A stretch of DNA of 64,000 bases from Notamacropus eugenii (taxonomy: Eukaryota; Chordata; Mammalia; Diprotodontia; Macropodidae). Numbering within the stretch: the stretch's first letter is position 1; every line of letters starts with the position of its first letter. The stretch lies in NCBI RefSeq assembly GCF_028372415.1, contig NC_092875.1, forward strand, positions 33,250,817-33,314,816, in the 5' to 3' direction. The translations under genes and the position numbers were made by a program. The notes below the pieces were generated by a model. It ran no database searches and was not told where the DNA came from. It saw only the letters and a program-made list of their open reading frames with translations. Shown in pieces: positions 8,490-21,501 of this stretch.

Positions 8490-11000
8490 CCTCTAACTTT
8501 TAAAGTTGTTCTTTGAGAGGATTCTGAGAAGGTGGCAGAGTAGGTCAGAAAATTCTAAGCTCTCAAGATTTCCCCCCACAAAAGAGTATATAGTACCTAA
8601 GGGTGAACAAGATGTAGGTGGAGATAAATAAGAATGAGGCACAACCGGCATCTTCCTGGGACAATTTGAGACAATTGGAAGAAAATCCCAGGACAAGGTT
8701 TGGTCCCTGGGAAGACTAGACACCTCCAGGCTAGGGTCAATTTTAAAAACAAACCTCAAGCCACTTAAACAACAAGCTGCAAGCCCTGGCGTTAGTTGAC
8801 TTGAGAGCCTGCCTTGGCCCCAATCACAGGAACTTTCACCCCCAGGATAGTGAAAGAAGTTGGGCATTTGAGCCAGGGAAGATTGAGGGAGCCTCTGCTG
8901 ATAAGGAATGCCAGACCCAGCTGTGCTGTGAAGAGCAGTAGGGCGAGGAGGATCCAATACATGTCAGTGAGTGCAGAAGCACTGGAGCAAAAAGCCCCTG
9001 GCTGTGGGCTCTTACAGGAGGCTGGAGGTTTGACTTTGGTTCCAGGCAGGAGGAGAGAACTGAAGATCTGGGGCAAGCGGCACAATTTCCCATACCCCAG
9101 GCCTAGAGGTGATTACAAAAATTAGGCTAGTACCATAAAAATGCACAGGCAAAGGAGAAAGATCCAACCATAGAAAGCTATTATGGAATAGAAATGACCA
9201 GGGTTCATCTTCAGAGGAGGATAGTGAAGTAAAGAAATCCCCAGAGTAGCATAATAGTCACCTGCCCAAAAAGAATTCTTAGAAGATCTTTAAAAAGAGT
9301 TTCAAAACCAAATGACAGAGATGGAGGAAAAACTAAAGAAAAAAATAAAAATAATCCAAGAAAAACAAGAAGGTTATGAAAGGAAAGTCAACCAATTAGA
9401 AAAGGAAATCCAGAACCTTAAGGAAGAAAATGAAAATTAGAACTGGGCAGTGAAATTGAATTGAAGCCAATGAAATTTATATCAAGAAATCATAAAACAT
9501 GAATAATGAAAAAAATAGAAAAGAAAGTAAAATATCTTATAAGTAAAACAACAGATTTGGATTCTAGATCAAGAAGAGAAAATATAAAAATAATTGCACT
9601 AACTATAAGATATGATTCAAAAAAGAATCTTGATACAATAATGCAAGAAATAATTCAAGAAAATGGTCCTACAGCATTAGAATAAGGGGGAAAAGTAGAA
9701 ATAGAAAAAAATTCATCAATCACCACTTAAAAGACATCCTATGAGGAAAACTCATAGGAATATCATAGTCAAATTCCAAAACCCCCAGCTCAAGGATAAA
9801 ATATTAAAAGCATCAAGATTAAAATAATTTAAATATAGTGGTACCACACTTAGGCTCACACAAGACCTAGCAGCAGAGATATTAAAGGACCACAGGTCTT
9901 GGAGCGTAATATATTGAAGAGTAAAAGAGCTGGGACTCTGGCAGAAATAATATACCCTGCAGGGTTAAGAATTATCCTGAATGAATAAAAATGGACATTT
10001 GATAAATGCTCAGACTTTTAAAAAAATCCTGATCTTAATAGAAGATTTGACATACAAGAACCAAGAGAAATATAAGGTACATACCAAAGACTGATTATAA
10101 GGAATTCATAAGGACAGATAGTTTAATTTTTATTATATATGCATATATATGTATGCTTGAATATGTATGAATATATATATGTATGTATGAATATGTATAT
10201 GTGTAATGTAAAACGCATGTCTAAGATTCTTATTAATAATTGGGTAGCTCATAAGTAATATGGGGGAAAACTTGAGTAGGATATGAATTTAAAAAGTAAA
10301 ATCATTTAGGAAGAGCTAACAAAAGTATTTTATACAAATGAGGTACAAGAGGAAGAATTGATACAGAGAAATTAGATGGGGGGGAGGGTTGATATTTCTT
10401 GGTAACCTACTTTCATTGGGAATGGGTTTAAGAGGGAAATATATATATTTATACATACACACCCACATATATACATATATATGTATATGTATGTATGTAT
10501 AGAAGAGTACAAAAGTCTTTTAAATTCAGAAGAAATAAAATGGTAGAGGCATAGGGAGGGGGGAGAGGACAAGAGAGGGATCTTTTGAGGGGAGGGGAAG
10601 GGAATAGGTAAAAGGAGGGGGGTATAGAAGGGTATTTAGATTCATGGGAATGGGAGGATAGAGATCCATGGAGGGGGATAGGCAGGTAATAGGAGGGCAA
10701 AGTAGAAGTCAAGTAGAGGAGGCAGGAGGGATAGGAATATGTTTGAGAAAGTATATTTCTATTAAAGCATATATATATATATTACATATATATACATGTA
10801 TCTATACATATAGATAGCTATATATCTATATGTATCTATCTCTCTATATATGTATATGTATATATCTATAGCTATAGAGAAACATATCTGAACTTTATTG
10901 TAGCCTTCTGGGAGTAGGGGGGAAGGAAAAAGGACAAAGTAATAAAGTACACAGCAGAGAAAAAAAGAACTCACAAAGAAGCAAAGATGGACAATTTTCA
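8490..11000 (+). mobile_element. L1-derived, ORF1-only (HAL1-like) element
   Basis: About 2.5 kb reads as a 5' UTR (8490-9290), then a decayed ORF1, then a purine-rich 3' region. The ORF1 coiled coil is visible at about 9318-9437, with MEEKLKKKIKIIQEKQEG and a heptad-like Lys/Glu pattern ending KEIQNLKEENEN before a stop. The ORF1 C-terminal part is weak. The sequence then passes straight into the AT microsatellites and G-rich UTR (10130-10870) with no ORF2. The absence of ORF2 suggests a HAL1-type element, although an internal deletion would look the same. Confidence 0.55.
10760..10880 (+). repeat. AT-rich microsatellite within the L1-derived element
   Basis: Mixed (TA)n, (TATC)n and (CATA)n units. 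Similar blocks lie at 10130-10205 and 10440-10500 in the same element. Confidence 0.8.
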
Positions 11001-11214
11001 ACACAATGTGTATTATTCATCATAAAAGTTTTCTTGAAATGAAAATTTATTGTTACATAATTTGAATCCTCTCTTATGTTCTGCTATGCACGTGATATGC
11101 TTTTTTTCTTTTTAACTTTGTACTTAAGTTCCAGTATTTAAGTTTATGACTTTTTTTGGGTTTATTTTTCTGTTCTGTATTTTGTTCTGGTGTTTGAGCC
11201 TAAAATTAAAAAAA

Positions 11215-12125
11215 AAAATTGTTCTTTAACCTGTTTATAGTCATATGAAAAATGCTCTGAATCACTATTGATTAGATAATTGCAAATTAAAACAACTCTG
11301 AGTACCACCTCACATCTATCAGATTGGCTAATATGACAGAAAAGGAAAATAATAAATGTTCAAGAAGAAGTAGGAAAATTGGGACACTAATGCATTTTTG
11401 GTGGAGTTGTGAACTGATCTAATGACTCTGGGGAGCAATTTGAAACTATGCCCAAAGGCAATCAAACTGTGCATATCCTTTGGTCCAGCAATACTACCAC
11501 TATGTCTGTATCCCATTGAGACTATAGAAAAGGAAAAAGAACCTACATTTATGAAAAATATTTTATAGCAGCTCCTTTTGTGGTGGCAAAGAATTGGAAA
11601 TTTAGGGAATGCCCATCAGTTGGGGAATGGCTGAACAATTTCTGCTGTATGAAAGCAATGGAATACTATTCTGCTATGAGAAATGATAAGCAGGTAGATT
11701 TCAGAAAAACCTGGAAAGACTTACATGGACTGATGCTGAGTGAAGTGAGCAGAACCAGGAAAACAGTAACAGCAACATGGTATGATGAACAACTATGATT
11801 GGCTTAGCTCTTCTCAGCTGTACAAGACAATTTCAAAAGACTCATGATGAAATTGCTATCCATAACCAGAGAAAGAGCTATGAATTCTGAAGGCAGATCA
11901 AAGCATACTATTTTCACTTTTTTCAGTTTTTATGGCTTTTCTCTTTTGTTCTGTTTCTTCTTTTGCAACATGACTAATGTGGAAATATGTGTACATGATT
12001 GCACATCTACAACTTACATCAGATTGGGGAGGGGGAATGAATGAGAGGGAGGGAGAAGAAAATTGAAACTCTAAATCTCAAAAAAAATGAATGTTGAAAG
12101 CTATATTTACATATAATTGGAAAAA
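11215..12125 (+). mobile_element. L1-type LINE, 5'-truncated 3' end
   Basis: This is the end of ORF2 plus the 3' UTR. Readable pieces include QLRKTWKDLHGLMLSEVS at about 11700-11750 and MEYYSAMRNDKQ, the L1 'MEYYSAI' landmark near the ORF2 C-terminus. The frame is broken several times. It ends near an A-rich stretch at 12080-12125. Confidence 0.75.
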
Positions 12126-12149
12126 ATAAGGTACTATTTATCAAAAAGA

Positions 12150-12870
12150 AAAAACGAACAACCCCAAAATAAAGTTCTTTATTTCTTTAAGGACATTTTG
12201 TATTTAAACTTATACAAGTCTTTTGTGTGTTTTAGTATATCGATTCCCAAATTCTTAATACATTTTGTAGTTACTTTGAATGAGATTTTCCTTTCCATTA
12301 CTGCTGCTTAAATTGTATTATTATTATATTATATATAACATCTTATATATAATATTATATTATATTGTTATACAGAAATACTATTGGTTTTTAAGGGTTT
12401 ATTTTGTAAACTACAACTTTGCTGAAGCTTTTAATTTCCTCAATTAGTATCTTTGCTGTATCTGTAGGATTTTTTTAAAGTAAGCCATCATGCCATAATC
12501 AAATAGAGATAGTTTTATCTCCTCTTTTCTATCTTTACACCTTTAACTTCCTTCTCTTGTTTTATTATTATCACTAACATCACTAACAGAACTACATACC
12601 AGTAGGGACAGTGAGCATTCTTGCCTTACTCTCCTATTTATTGGGAAACCTCTAGTAAGTCCTCATTGCATGTGATTCTTGCTTTTCATTTTAGATAGAT
12701 ACTTTTTATAATGTTAAAAAATTACCTCTGTATCTATAGTTTGTAGGTTTGTTTTTGCATAATTGAGTATTGTACTCTGCAAAGGCCTTCTCTGCTTCTA
12801 TGGGAATAATCATATGGTTTTGATTGTCTTAATCTGTAAAGACAATATTTGGTCTCTTCAATTATTTTTG
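12150..12870 (-). mobile_element. L1 ORF2 reverse-transcriptase fragment, antisense
   Basis: The plus strand is the complement of L1 ORF2 RT sequence: 'aactttgctgaagcttttaa' and 'cagtgagcattcttgcctta' are recognisable landmarks. An AT-rich stretch near 12310-12365 interrupts it. No open frame persists. Confidence 0.6.
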
Positions 12871-13751
12871 CTTATTTTACTTGGTTAGCCCTATTCCCCA
12901 AGTCTCTCTTCCCCTCACCCTTAAGACTTGCATCCCATTTGTCACTCCTTTCTCTAGCTTTAGAGTTTTATTTAACTAATTTTTGTCTTCCCTCTATCTA
13001 GTTATTTAATTCTTCCCCTCTATTTTCTCTCCCATAAGTAAAAATTCCCTTCTTGTCTTCCCCTTCAACTCATTTAGACACAGAAACATGTAGAAAGAAG
13101 ACAGGCTGTAGAAAGCTTTTGAGTAGAAAGCTTCTGAGTTTGTTGAAATAGTATACGCTCCTCTTCCCCACACCTCTTCCTTTTTGGTATATGGGGAATG
13201 AAAGAGCAGGAAAAGGTTTTGCAGGTTTGAGGAATTTCCTGAGTTTTGCCTCACTAAGCACTCTGAAAAAAACCAAGTAGGAGTGAGGGATTCAAGTGCT
13301 ACTGGGTTTTGGAAAACCTTCCATTGGCTTCAGTGTGTCTAGGGTTCGCAGAAGTATCCAGTTATCTCTTGAGTTGCTCCATACCACCATATTTGGTCCC
13401 ATTTGCTCTCAGTCTCCCAGCTACTAATAGAATTTGCAGGATGATTCTAGAACTTCTTTTGTCCTGTGCAGACTAAGCTGAAGGTCAAAGTTACTGGAGT
13501 TTTGTGATTGATTTAAGTTTTTCTGTCAGTGTATTCTTGTGGGTCATGTGTGTTCAATGCTTCCTTTTTTTTTTTTTTGTGGAAGAGAGAAATAGCTGTC
13601 CCATACCTGATCTACATTGTATATGAGTGCCTTTCTACTGAACCATTTGGGGAGACTATAGACATGAACCAAGACCTAAGTTTTATGGAATTTTCCACAA
13701 AAATCCAGGGTGAGGAGAGTAAATAAATCAATTAATTAATAAGCACTTAAC
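12870..13751. other. Unassigned intergenic stretch
   Basis: No gene or confidently named repeat is seen. Pyrimidine-rich sequence at 12900-13060 probably continues the neighbouring L1 fragment. A T-run lies at 13565-13580. The segment 13080-13550 looks unique to my eye. Confidence 0.4.
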
Positions 13752-13935
13752 TAAGATTGCTGTTGTTGTCCATCCTTTGTTCTCAAAGAGGACTAATGAC
13801 ATCAGGAGGGTGATGCCTTGCCTTGCAAGTAGATTGGATTTAAATGAGGCAGAGCTGTGCAAAGTCACCAGCCTCACTATCTCCTCCAGTCATTGCAGTC
13901 CAGTGGTAAGATATGCCAGGATGACTGGCAATAGT
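13752..13935 (-). repeat. RTE-tailed SINE (MAR4/RTESINE-like)
   Basis: The plus strand begins 'gctgttgttgtccatccttt' and contains 'gaggcagagctgtgcaaagt' and 'caccagcctcactatctcct'. This is the complement of the 3' tail seen in plus orientation at 42483-42672 and 60790-60968. Confidence 0.75.
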
Positions 13936-14417
13936 GCAGACTTAACTAAGAAATGACTGCACAAAAGCCAAAGAGTCTGAGGAAAAGACCTCAACCCTTT
14001 TTTGATGCAATCAGGCTCCCCTAGAACTTATCTTCAGTGTATGTGTATTCATCCAGAACTGAGAGGAACTCATTGGGGAACAGGAGGGAGAGAGAACAGC
14101 ACCCCATCTCTTGCCTGCCTGTGGTCTAGCATTGGTCCCTAAGGAATCCCTAAGTGGAATGGCTCCCCAGAATATATTTCTCACCCTGTGAGAAGACAGG
14201 GGTAGGGTCAAAAATCTGCATATCTGTCTATGAAGTCTTTTCCTGGGGTGGGGGTGAGGGAGGTCATCAGGTAAATTATGATATGTAGGTGCTAAGCATA
14301 CAAAACTAGAAAAGAAAAACTGTCCCAACATCAAAGAGTTTAGAATTGATTAGAAATGTGGAAACTAAGACAAAATTAAGTTGTGATTGATAACAAATAG
14401 AGCTTAGAAATAATGTT

Positions 14418-14755
14418 GGTTGGTTGGTTGTTGTCTTTCATTCTTGAAGAGGACCCAAATGACACCATAACTTTAAGGTCAAGGTACAGTGTGTCTACTG
14501 TGGCTGATGAGACTAACATGAGCTAGGAATATTCTATCACAGGTCAGGCACAATTAGTCCATAGGAACATTTGGAGTGGAAGTGTCTCTAAATGTGTGCA
14601 TCTCATGCTTCCTTTGGGCTACCACAATTCTGCTTCACTCATAGAGCACAGTGCATTCTTTGATGTCGGTGTACCATGCTGGATGGTCCTTTGCCAGTGT
14701 GTCTCATGTCTCATAATTGATCCCAAAGTTCTTCAGAGATCTACCTTGAGAAGTA
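14418..14755 (-). mobile_element. RTE LINE 3' fragment
   Basis: This 5'-truncated copy begins on the plus strand with 'ggttggttggttgttgtct'. It aligns with the 3' end of the long RTE element at 32425-32760, sharing 'acaggtcaggcacaattagt' and 'agagcacagtgcattctttg'. Confidence 0.8.
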
Positions 14756-15409
14756 ATGAAATAATGTAAAAATCTTCCTAAACCTCATTCTTCATGAATT
14801 CTTAGACTTGAAAAGGAACTTCAAGGGTATCTAATTCACATCTTTCTTGGCTTATTCAACCATATTGTACTTAAGTTCACTTTTGTGCTATTTTTATCTT
14901 ATTGTCCCTAATAACATTGATTAGCAGACCCTCTGCATAGTAGGTGATTAGAGAATGCTTGCTAATTGATTGATGTAAATGAAAGGGTTAAAGTTGCAAT
15001 TGTTGGTGCCACACCCATTGAGGCTAATCTTTTTCCTTGGGTTCACTATGTGTGACACCCTCACCCAACTAGCCCCCTTAGAAATGTAGACTATTAAGTC
15101 TTGAGCAGAAGTGGAGGGAAGCTTTTGGAGATGAACCTTCCAGTGTACTATGTAATCATGGTGGATAAGGAGTGTCATTGTTGTAAATGACAGACAGTAC
15201 CTCTAGGATCCAAGGGTGACAGTTGGGAGGGATTTAGAGCTTGTCTTGTCAAACTGAGTAGTTCACAGAAGAAAGAGCCAAGTCTTAGAAAGGGGAGGTA
15301 ACTTGTCCAAGGTAAGCTAGGTCTGGGGTCTCCTGATGACCAGTCCAGTGCACTTTCCACTATATTGCACTGTCTCATTGAAGCACAGATTACTAAAATG
15401 TCTAACTTG

Positions 15410-15590
15410 GAAGGGCCTTAGAGCATGGAATGTTAGGGCTGGGAGGGGCCTTAGAACAGAAAATGTCAGAGCTGCGAGGAGACTTAGAACAGGGGATGTC
15501 AGAGCTGGGAGGAAATCTAGAACAGGGAATGTCAGACCTGAGGGGGAATCTGGAACTGGGAATGTCAGGGCTGAAAAGGGTCTTAGAGAC
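15410..15590 (+). repeat. Minisatellite, unit about 36-37 bp, fused to a MIR-like SINE
   Basis: Five degenerate units have the form 'ccttagaacaggggatgtca' followed by 'gagctgggagga'. The last unit runs directly into 'cttagagaccccctaactcc', which is the early part of a MIR-type SINE, so the unit looks like an expanded SINE head. Both strands stay open because the unit is near a multiple of three; neither frame is a gene. An inverted relative lies at 21890-22135. Confidence 0.75.
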
Positions 15591-15655
15591 CCCCTAACTC
15601 CCTCATTTTCCAAGTAAAAGACAGAAAAACAAATTATTTCCTGGAGAATCCTACT

Positions 15656-15661
15656 TTATTT
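15656..15661 (-). terminator. Candidate polyadenylation signal of RPH3A
   Basis: AATAAA is present on the minus strand. It is followed about 25-40 nt downstream by 'tttgtttttctgtctttt', a good U/GU-rich element. It is 2.6 kb past the RPH3A stop codon. I found no AATAAA between the stop and this site in a visual scan, but the assignment is inferred. Confidence 0.35.
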
Positions 15662-15689
15662 TAGATACATTATCACAAATAGAGGATAT

Positions 15690-16075
15690 GGCCGAGTGTG
15701 CATGCAATGGAAGACGCTAGGATTATACGCCAGGGGATTACTTCTGCTGGAAAGAGCTTGTCACCCAGTCGATGTGCTGGGAGATCACCACATGCTAACT
15801 AGAAGGCCAATGCCAGCTCAGATGGGATTGTATGTGCTGCTGCCACTCCTAGGTAAGGCATGCTTTCTTCTAGAGGAGAATCAGGGAGAAGGAACCACAG
15901 GTCATGATGTTGTACAGGAGCAGCGTGCCTGGAAGAAAAAACAGCATTGACAGCACTCTACCAGCCAGCCTGCTGAATTTCAGCCTGCCCCATACATTCA
16001 CAGAAAAATGGAGGTGTCTGGCAGTGGGTCTCTGGTGCCAATCACAGGGAGTGACAGTGATGGTTTTAAAAAGCA
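15690..16075 (+). repeat. Dispersed repeat of unknown family, copy 1
   Basis: This stretch aligns over more than 300 bp, same orientation, with 24445-24775. Shared blocks include 'ttctagaggagaatcaggg', 'ctaccagccagcctgctgaa' and 'gtctctggtgccaatcacag'. I do not recognise the family; an LTR or DNA transposon remnant is possible. Confidence 0.6.
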
Positions 16076-18251
16076 TGAGCTAGGTTAGTCTTTCTAGAAA
16101 GAATCTCCAGGAGGGAGGAGAGGTGGGAAGGAGCATAATGGGATGACCACAGGATTGGAAGACATGCCCCAAGTTGGGAGAAATCTACCCTCCCATCTCC
16201 CCTTCCCTGAACCCAGGCATTAAAATCCTGTCCTCTCCCAAACCTAAGGCTATGTTTCTGCCAACACTACTCTAAAGAAACAGAAAAAGGTACATTAATT
16301 ACAATGCTAGCAATAACAAGAGAAGGCATTTCTATATCCTTTGACACCAAAACATCCCCATGCTGTGAGCTGTGTGTTCTTCCCAGCATCCCTTGTAAAC
16401 AAGACAAGACTGAATAAGCAGGGCCATTCATTTGTTTCCAGATTACAGAGACTTGGAAGTAGGAAAGGGAGGTTATTCACTGATTGACTGTCTGGAGGAA
16501 GGGACAGTGGGCAACATGTCCAATGGACTGGTAGCCCTCAAGACCTCCATGCCCTAGCTCCTGTCTCATCCCACCTCTCAGTAGTGGGCACACAGTCAGA
16601 GAAAGCTGGCTTCTGCTCAAGCTTCAACTGCTCCTCCAGACTTAGTAGAGAAAGGGGGAGATTTGAGGACCCAGAAGAGACTCAGGTCCTTCCCTGAAGC
16701 TAGGAAGAAAATGTTTGCTTGGCATGTGCAACAGGACTCCAAGCTGTAGAATCTCCAGCTTTTCCCAGCATTTCTTAAGAGTGAATTCATTGGCCCTGTT
16801 TGTGTTGATCTGGCAGAGACAGAGGTATGGGGTGAGGTGAGACCCATGTTTTAAGAAGAACATCTCTGACTTTATCCCCCTTGGAGAGAGAGAAAGGAAG
16901 AGGTGGGATGGGGAGGAAACAGAGAGAGAGGCAGAGACAAAAGAGGCATATTGAGGAAAGTTACCAAGGTCTGACCTCTTCTCTCTTGAATGTAGATGTC
17001 TGCCTCCCCTGACTCTTAAAAGGGGAAAACAGGACTCTTAGTGTGTATGTGAGTTTCTGTGAGATCAAGGTCATTCATATCTAAAGTTTTTGAACACCTA
17101 AGTCAGCTAGACTCATGTGTGTGTGTGACTCTTTTTCTTCTGCTCCAACCCTCATGTTCACCTGATTTTTTTTGCACATTACTTGTTGAGTGGACACATA
17201 CCAAGATTTACCATATTCTAAAACTCTAACATAAAGTTAGGTGTATGACTGTGTACGCCACAAGAAGACATCGTATGGGTATTTCCCCCTATTTATCCAA
17301 TATGATTTGTAGGTAAATTTGTACTAATGGAACTGATAGAACCCTCATCAACCCCTTTCAGCATCCCTCCCCCTTCCAGATCTTTTCCCTGTTCCAGCTT
17401 CCAAGTTAAGTTCCTCAATTCTGACCCAGGGAGGCTAGACGTTTAGGGAGCACTATTCATAGTCAATAGGTGTGGAGCCCATGGAGGGGACACTAGCCCA
17501 AATTGTTAGCTTTGAGATTACAAGGGGCAGAATAGAGAGAGTTTTGTGAAGCAGGACAAGAGGAAGAGAAAAAGAGAAAGATGAAGAGACAGAGGCAGAA
17601 AGACAGAGAGAGAATGATAAAGAACAGAAGAGAGAAGGGGAGAGAGTGAAAGAGAAAGAGTGAAAAGAAAAAAGAGATAGGGGAATATGGAGAGACAGAA
17701 CAAGAACAAGAGGAAAGGAGGGAGAAAGAAAGAAAGAGTGAAAGGGAGAGAAAGAGAAGAGGACAAGAGAAGTAAAGAGGGAAGGTGGAAGAGAGAAGAC
17801 AGAGGAAAAGATATGGAGAGAGAGAGGAGAAGGAAGAGCGAGGGAAGAAAAAAGGGGAAAAGGTGGAAAAAGACAAAATAAGAAAGATGGAGATAGATTG
17901 AAAGAAAAATGGTAATAAAGAGAGGAAGAAATAAATGGGAGAGAGAGGAGTGAAAGAGAAGGGAAGAAAGAGTGAAAGCTGGGATAAATGTCCCTTCATA
18001 TTTAAGAGGGGAGGAAGAGACTTCAAAGGTAGGTTCAGGTAAGGAAAAAGAACGCCAAAGCAGCTTTCTGGAGTCATTGCACATAGCCGAGGGAGCCAGG
18101 AGAGACTGTCTCTGCCAGGCTGATGGACCCAGAACAGCTGGCGGCAGGTCTAGAATGAGGAGTTCTGGGAACCAGAGAGGGTAGGGCTGGGGGACAGAGG
18201 GAAAAGCTGAGGAAGGGGCAGGGTGGGAGGGTGGGGCTCATGGCCCCTGCT
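16076..18251 (-). other. Probable RPH3A 3' UTR and downstream flank
   Basis: No coding exon is visible. The RNA-sense (minus) strand is notably pyrimidine-rich, with an extreme CT-rich block at 17540-17970. If the polyadenylation signal at 15656-15661 is used, all of this lies in the 3' UTR. The segment 16080-17160 contains no repeat that I can name. Confidence 0.45.
17540..17970 (+). repeat. Long GA-rich (purine) tract
   Basis: About 430 bp are almost all A and G on the plus strand, in impure GA, GAAA and GGAA units. The minus-strand frames of nearly 190 codons rich in Ser, Leu and Phe are simple-sequence artefacts. In the RPH3A transcript this would be a CU-rich stretch shortly after the stop codon. 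Confidence 0.85.
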
Positions 18252-18407
<156 letters not shown>

Positions 18408-18761
18408 TCAAGGATAGAGGAATCTCTCATTAACAGAGAGAACTCTTCTCTTTCAGAACCAAAGACTTCTTTTTTCCTTGGCAAAGAGAGGATGGCATCC
18501 CCAACCCAGTAAGTCACATACAGTACTTTCTAAAGGTCTTATTCTCAGCCCAGGGCTTTCTGGCTCAAGAACCTACAACTTCCCCTTATGTCCCTATTTC
18601 ATTAGTTCCAAATTCCTATCCCTGGTATTCAAGACCTTTTATAAACACCCAATACTAACTCTCCAACCTTGTAACACCAATGGCAATTAATAATAATTCA
18701 TATTTCAAAAGCATTTTAAGACTTTAAAGTATTTTTAAGTACTTTTTGTGCTTCCAACACA

Positions 18762-18762
18762 T

Positions 18763-18850
<88 letters not shown>
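18762..18850 (+). repeat. (GT)n(GA)n compound microsatellite
   Basis: About 13 GT units pass directly into about 30 GA units, with almost no interruption. The open frames across it are artefacts. Confidence 0.92.
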
Positions 18851-18852
<2 letters not shown>

Positions 18853-20159
18853 CTAGCAGATTTGGGTGTCCAAAAACTTTAGGTATGAATTGCCTTGATC
18901 TCAATGAAACACATACACTAAGAGTCCTGTTTCCCTCCTTTGGAAGAGGCAGACATCTGCTTTCAAGATTAGAAAGAGCTAGAATCAGAAGGCTTGGGTT
19001 CAGATCTGGAATCTTATTCTTTCTACTTGTTTGAACTTGGGCAAGTCATGCAGCTTCCATGCGCCTCAGTTTCCTTATCTGTAAAATGAATTTGTTGGAT
19101 TAGATGGCTTTTGGTGTCCCTTTCAACTCTAAATCTCTAATCTTGTCATCTCATATTTGACTCCAGATACTGCAAGACTCTAAGCCTAGGGTTTTTATCC
19201 ATTATATTATATATTACATGCCTATTGCATGCAGAATAAGAACTGTGGAATACTGGATCATCGATTTGGAACTAGAAATATCCTTGGAAGTCACGTATTC
19301 CAACTCCTCAGTTTACAGAAGCACTGAGGATTCAGCAAAAGTCTAAATCCTAGTCCTTGACCTCAAAGGGATCACATTCTATGGGGGAGATCTCAAGCAA
19401 ATAGCTACATATCCATGAGACACAGACAGGGTAAATTAGAGGCGATCTTGGAGAGAATGCACTAGGAGCAGCAGGACTGAGAACTGAGTCTTGAAGGAAG
19501 CCGCAGAACCCAAGGGGCAGAGGTGGGTACCCAGCAAATGGAGGAATTGAGATTTGAATCCCACTCCCCAGATTCTTAAATCCATTGATCTTTTTTCACT
19601 GTGCCCTCTCCTAAGTGTCTCCCTAGGACCAACACTTACTCTCTTCCATTCTCCTCCTACTGAACTATTATGGTGCTTGTTGTCTAGGCCACCCAATTTG
19701 GCACTAGATTTACTTCCTCTTCTATCATTTGAGGCAATATGGTATTGTGGGATAAAGAGAAATAGCCTCTGGATCAAGATGACCTGCATACAAGGTACCC
19801 TAATACAAGCAGGCTGCTCCTCCTTGAGCAAGTCACTGACCCTCCAAGTGAACCCCAGGCAGCTCCCTGAGATTATCTGTGGCAGGGTAAGTATTTATTT
19901 ACATCAGTTAAAGGGTGTTCTCTCACTGAGAGTTTTCTGAATCAGTGAATTACAAAATCTGGTTAAAAATATTTGCGAATTATTTCATGGGTTTTATCCC
20001 TGAATAATGTTAGGCACAACAAAGTGGGACCTTGGGCAAAACACTTAAACCTCTGTTTGCCTCAGTTTCCCCTTCTGTAAAATGAAGAAGCAGGACTAGA
20101 TGACCTCTAAGGACCCTTCCAATTCTAAATCTGTGATTCTAGGGTAGCAGTAGTGGTGG

Positions 20160-20405
20160 TGGTGGTGAGCTCAGTGGCTAAAGCACTGGCCATAGAGTCA
20201 GGAAGACCTGAGTTCAAATCCTGCCTCAGATACTTGCTAGCTGTGTGATCCTGAGCAAGTCATATAGCCTGTGTCTGCCTCAGTTTCCTCATGTGTAAAA
20301 CAGGGATCATAACAGCGCCTTCTTCCCAGTGTTTTTATAAAGGTCAAACGAGATATTTATAAAATGCTTTGCAAACCTTAAAGTTATATAAATGCTATCA
20401 GTAAC
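20160..20405 (+). repeat. tRNA-derived marsupial SINE
   Basis: The head 'gagctcagtggctaaagcac' leads to 'agtcaggaagacctgagttc', 'gagcaagtcatatagcctgt' and the tail 'gctttgcaaaccttaaagtt'. This is one of the more complete copies. Confidence 0.8.
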
Positions 20406-20429
20406 AGCAGACACACTTTATAGTTTGAA

Positions 20430-20545
20430 AAGATATACATACATACATATGTATATGTACATACATATACACATACTACACATGTGTGTATATACATGCT
20501 ATATTTATATATACACACATACATACATATATAAATGCTCCTATG
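20430..20545 (+). repeat. TA/CA-rich microsatellite
   Basis: Mixed (CATA)n and (TGTATA)n units follow directly on the A-rich end of the SINE at 20160, a common place for microsatellite birth. Confidence 0.8.
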
Positions 20546-20800
20546 ATCTAGAGTCCTTGTCACATACAATCCTTGCTACAAACTAGTATGATAGGCGGTA
20601 TTGTCACTATTTTACAAATGAGGCAACTGAGGCTCAGAAAGGGCAAATGCCCAGCCCGTAGCCATAAGTTCTTTGGTAGAGTTAATCTACTCCATTTTAG
20701 AAATCCTGGCCTGGAGCTGAGCTGTCTTGATTGGTGAGGAAGTGAATGAATGAGTACAAGATCACTAAAATTAGCGCTAGGCTGACTTTAAGCATTGTCA

Positions 20801-21061
<261 letters not shown>

Positions 21062-21501
21062 CTATCCTCAAGAAAGGAAGGACCAATATAGAGATGCCTG
21101 TGAGCCCAAGTCATCAGAAACAGGACACTGAGAGGGGCTTCTCACCTGGTACTTCCTGTCCCAATCTGAATACTCTTTCAGCAGATACTTCTATTTACAA
21201 AGGTCTTTAAGCAACACCAAGTATTCTTGGATAGAATCCAACCGAAGAAGAGACAGTTCCCTTGAATTTGCTCTAGTAGGAATGGAATTAGCATGGAAAG
21301 GGGGACCTAGAAACTGGGGAACCAGAGGTATAGACCTGGTTTCTAGTCCAGGTCCATTCATTAACTCTCTGTGTAACAGTCAAGTCACTTCTTTAATTGT
21401 ACTGTGGAAAGAACACTGGATTTGTAGGCAGGGGACTGGGTTTAAATCTCAGCCTTGCCACGTATTACCTGCATGTCTTTGAGCATGTTACTTGGGTTGT
21501 T

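Noticed and set aside
15336-15617. Overlapping open frames on both strands with a repeating 12-residue pattern
   Set aside because: The pattern comes from a non-coding minisatellite with a unit near 36 bp, which keeps all frames periodic.
17493-18084. Two overlapping minus-strand frames of about 190 codons, rich in Ser, Leu and Phe
   Set aside because: They are translations of the GA/CT-rich tract in two frames at once, so the openness is due to simple sequence and not to selection.
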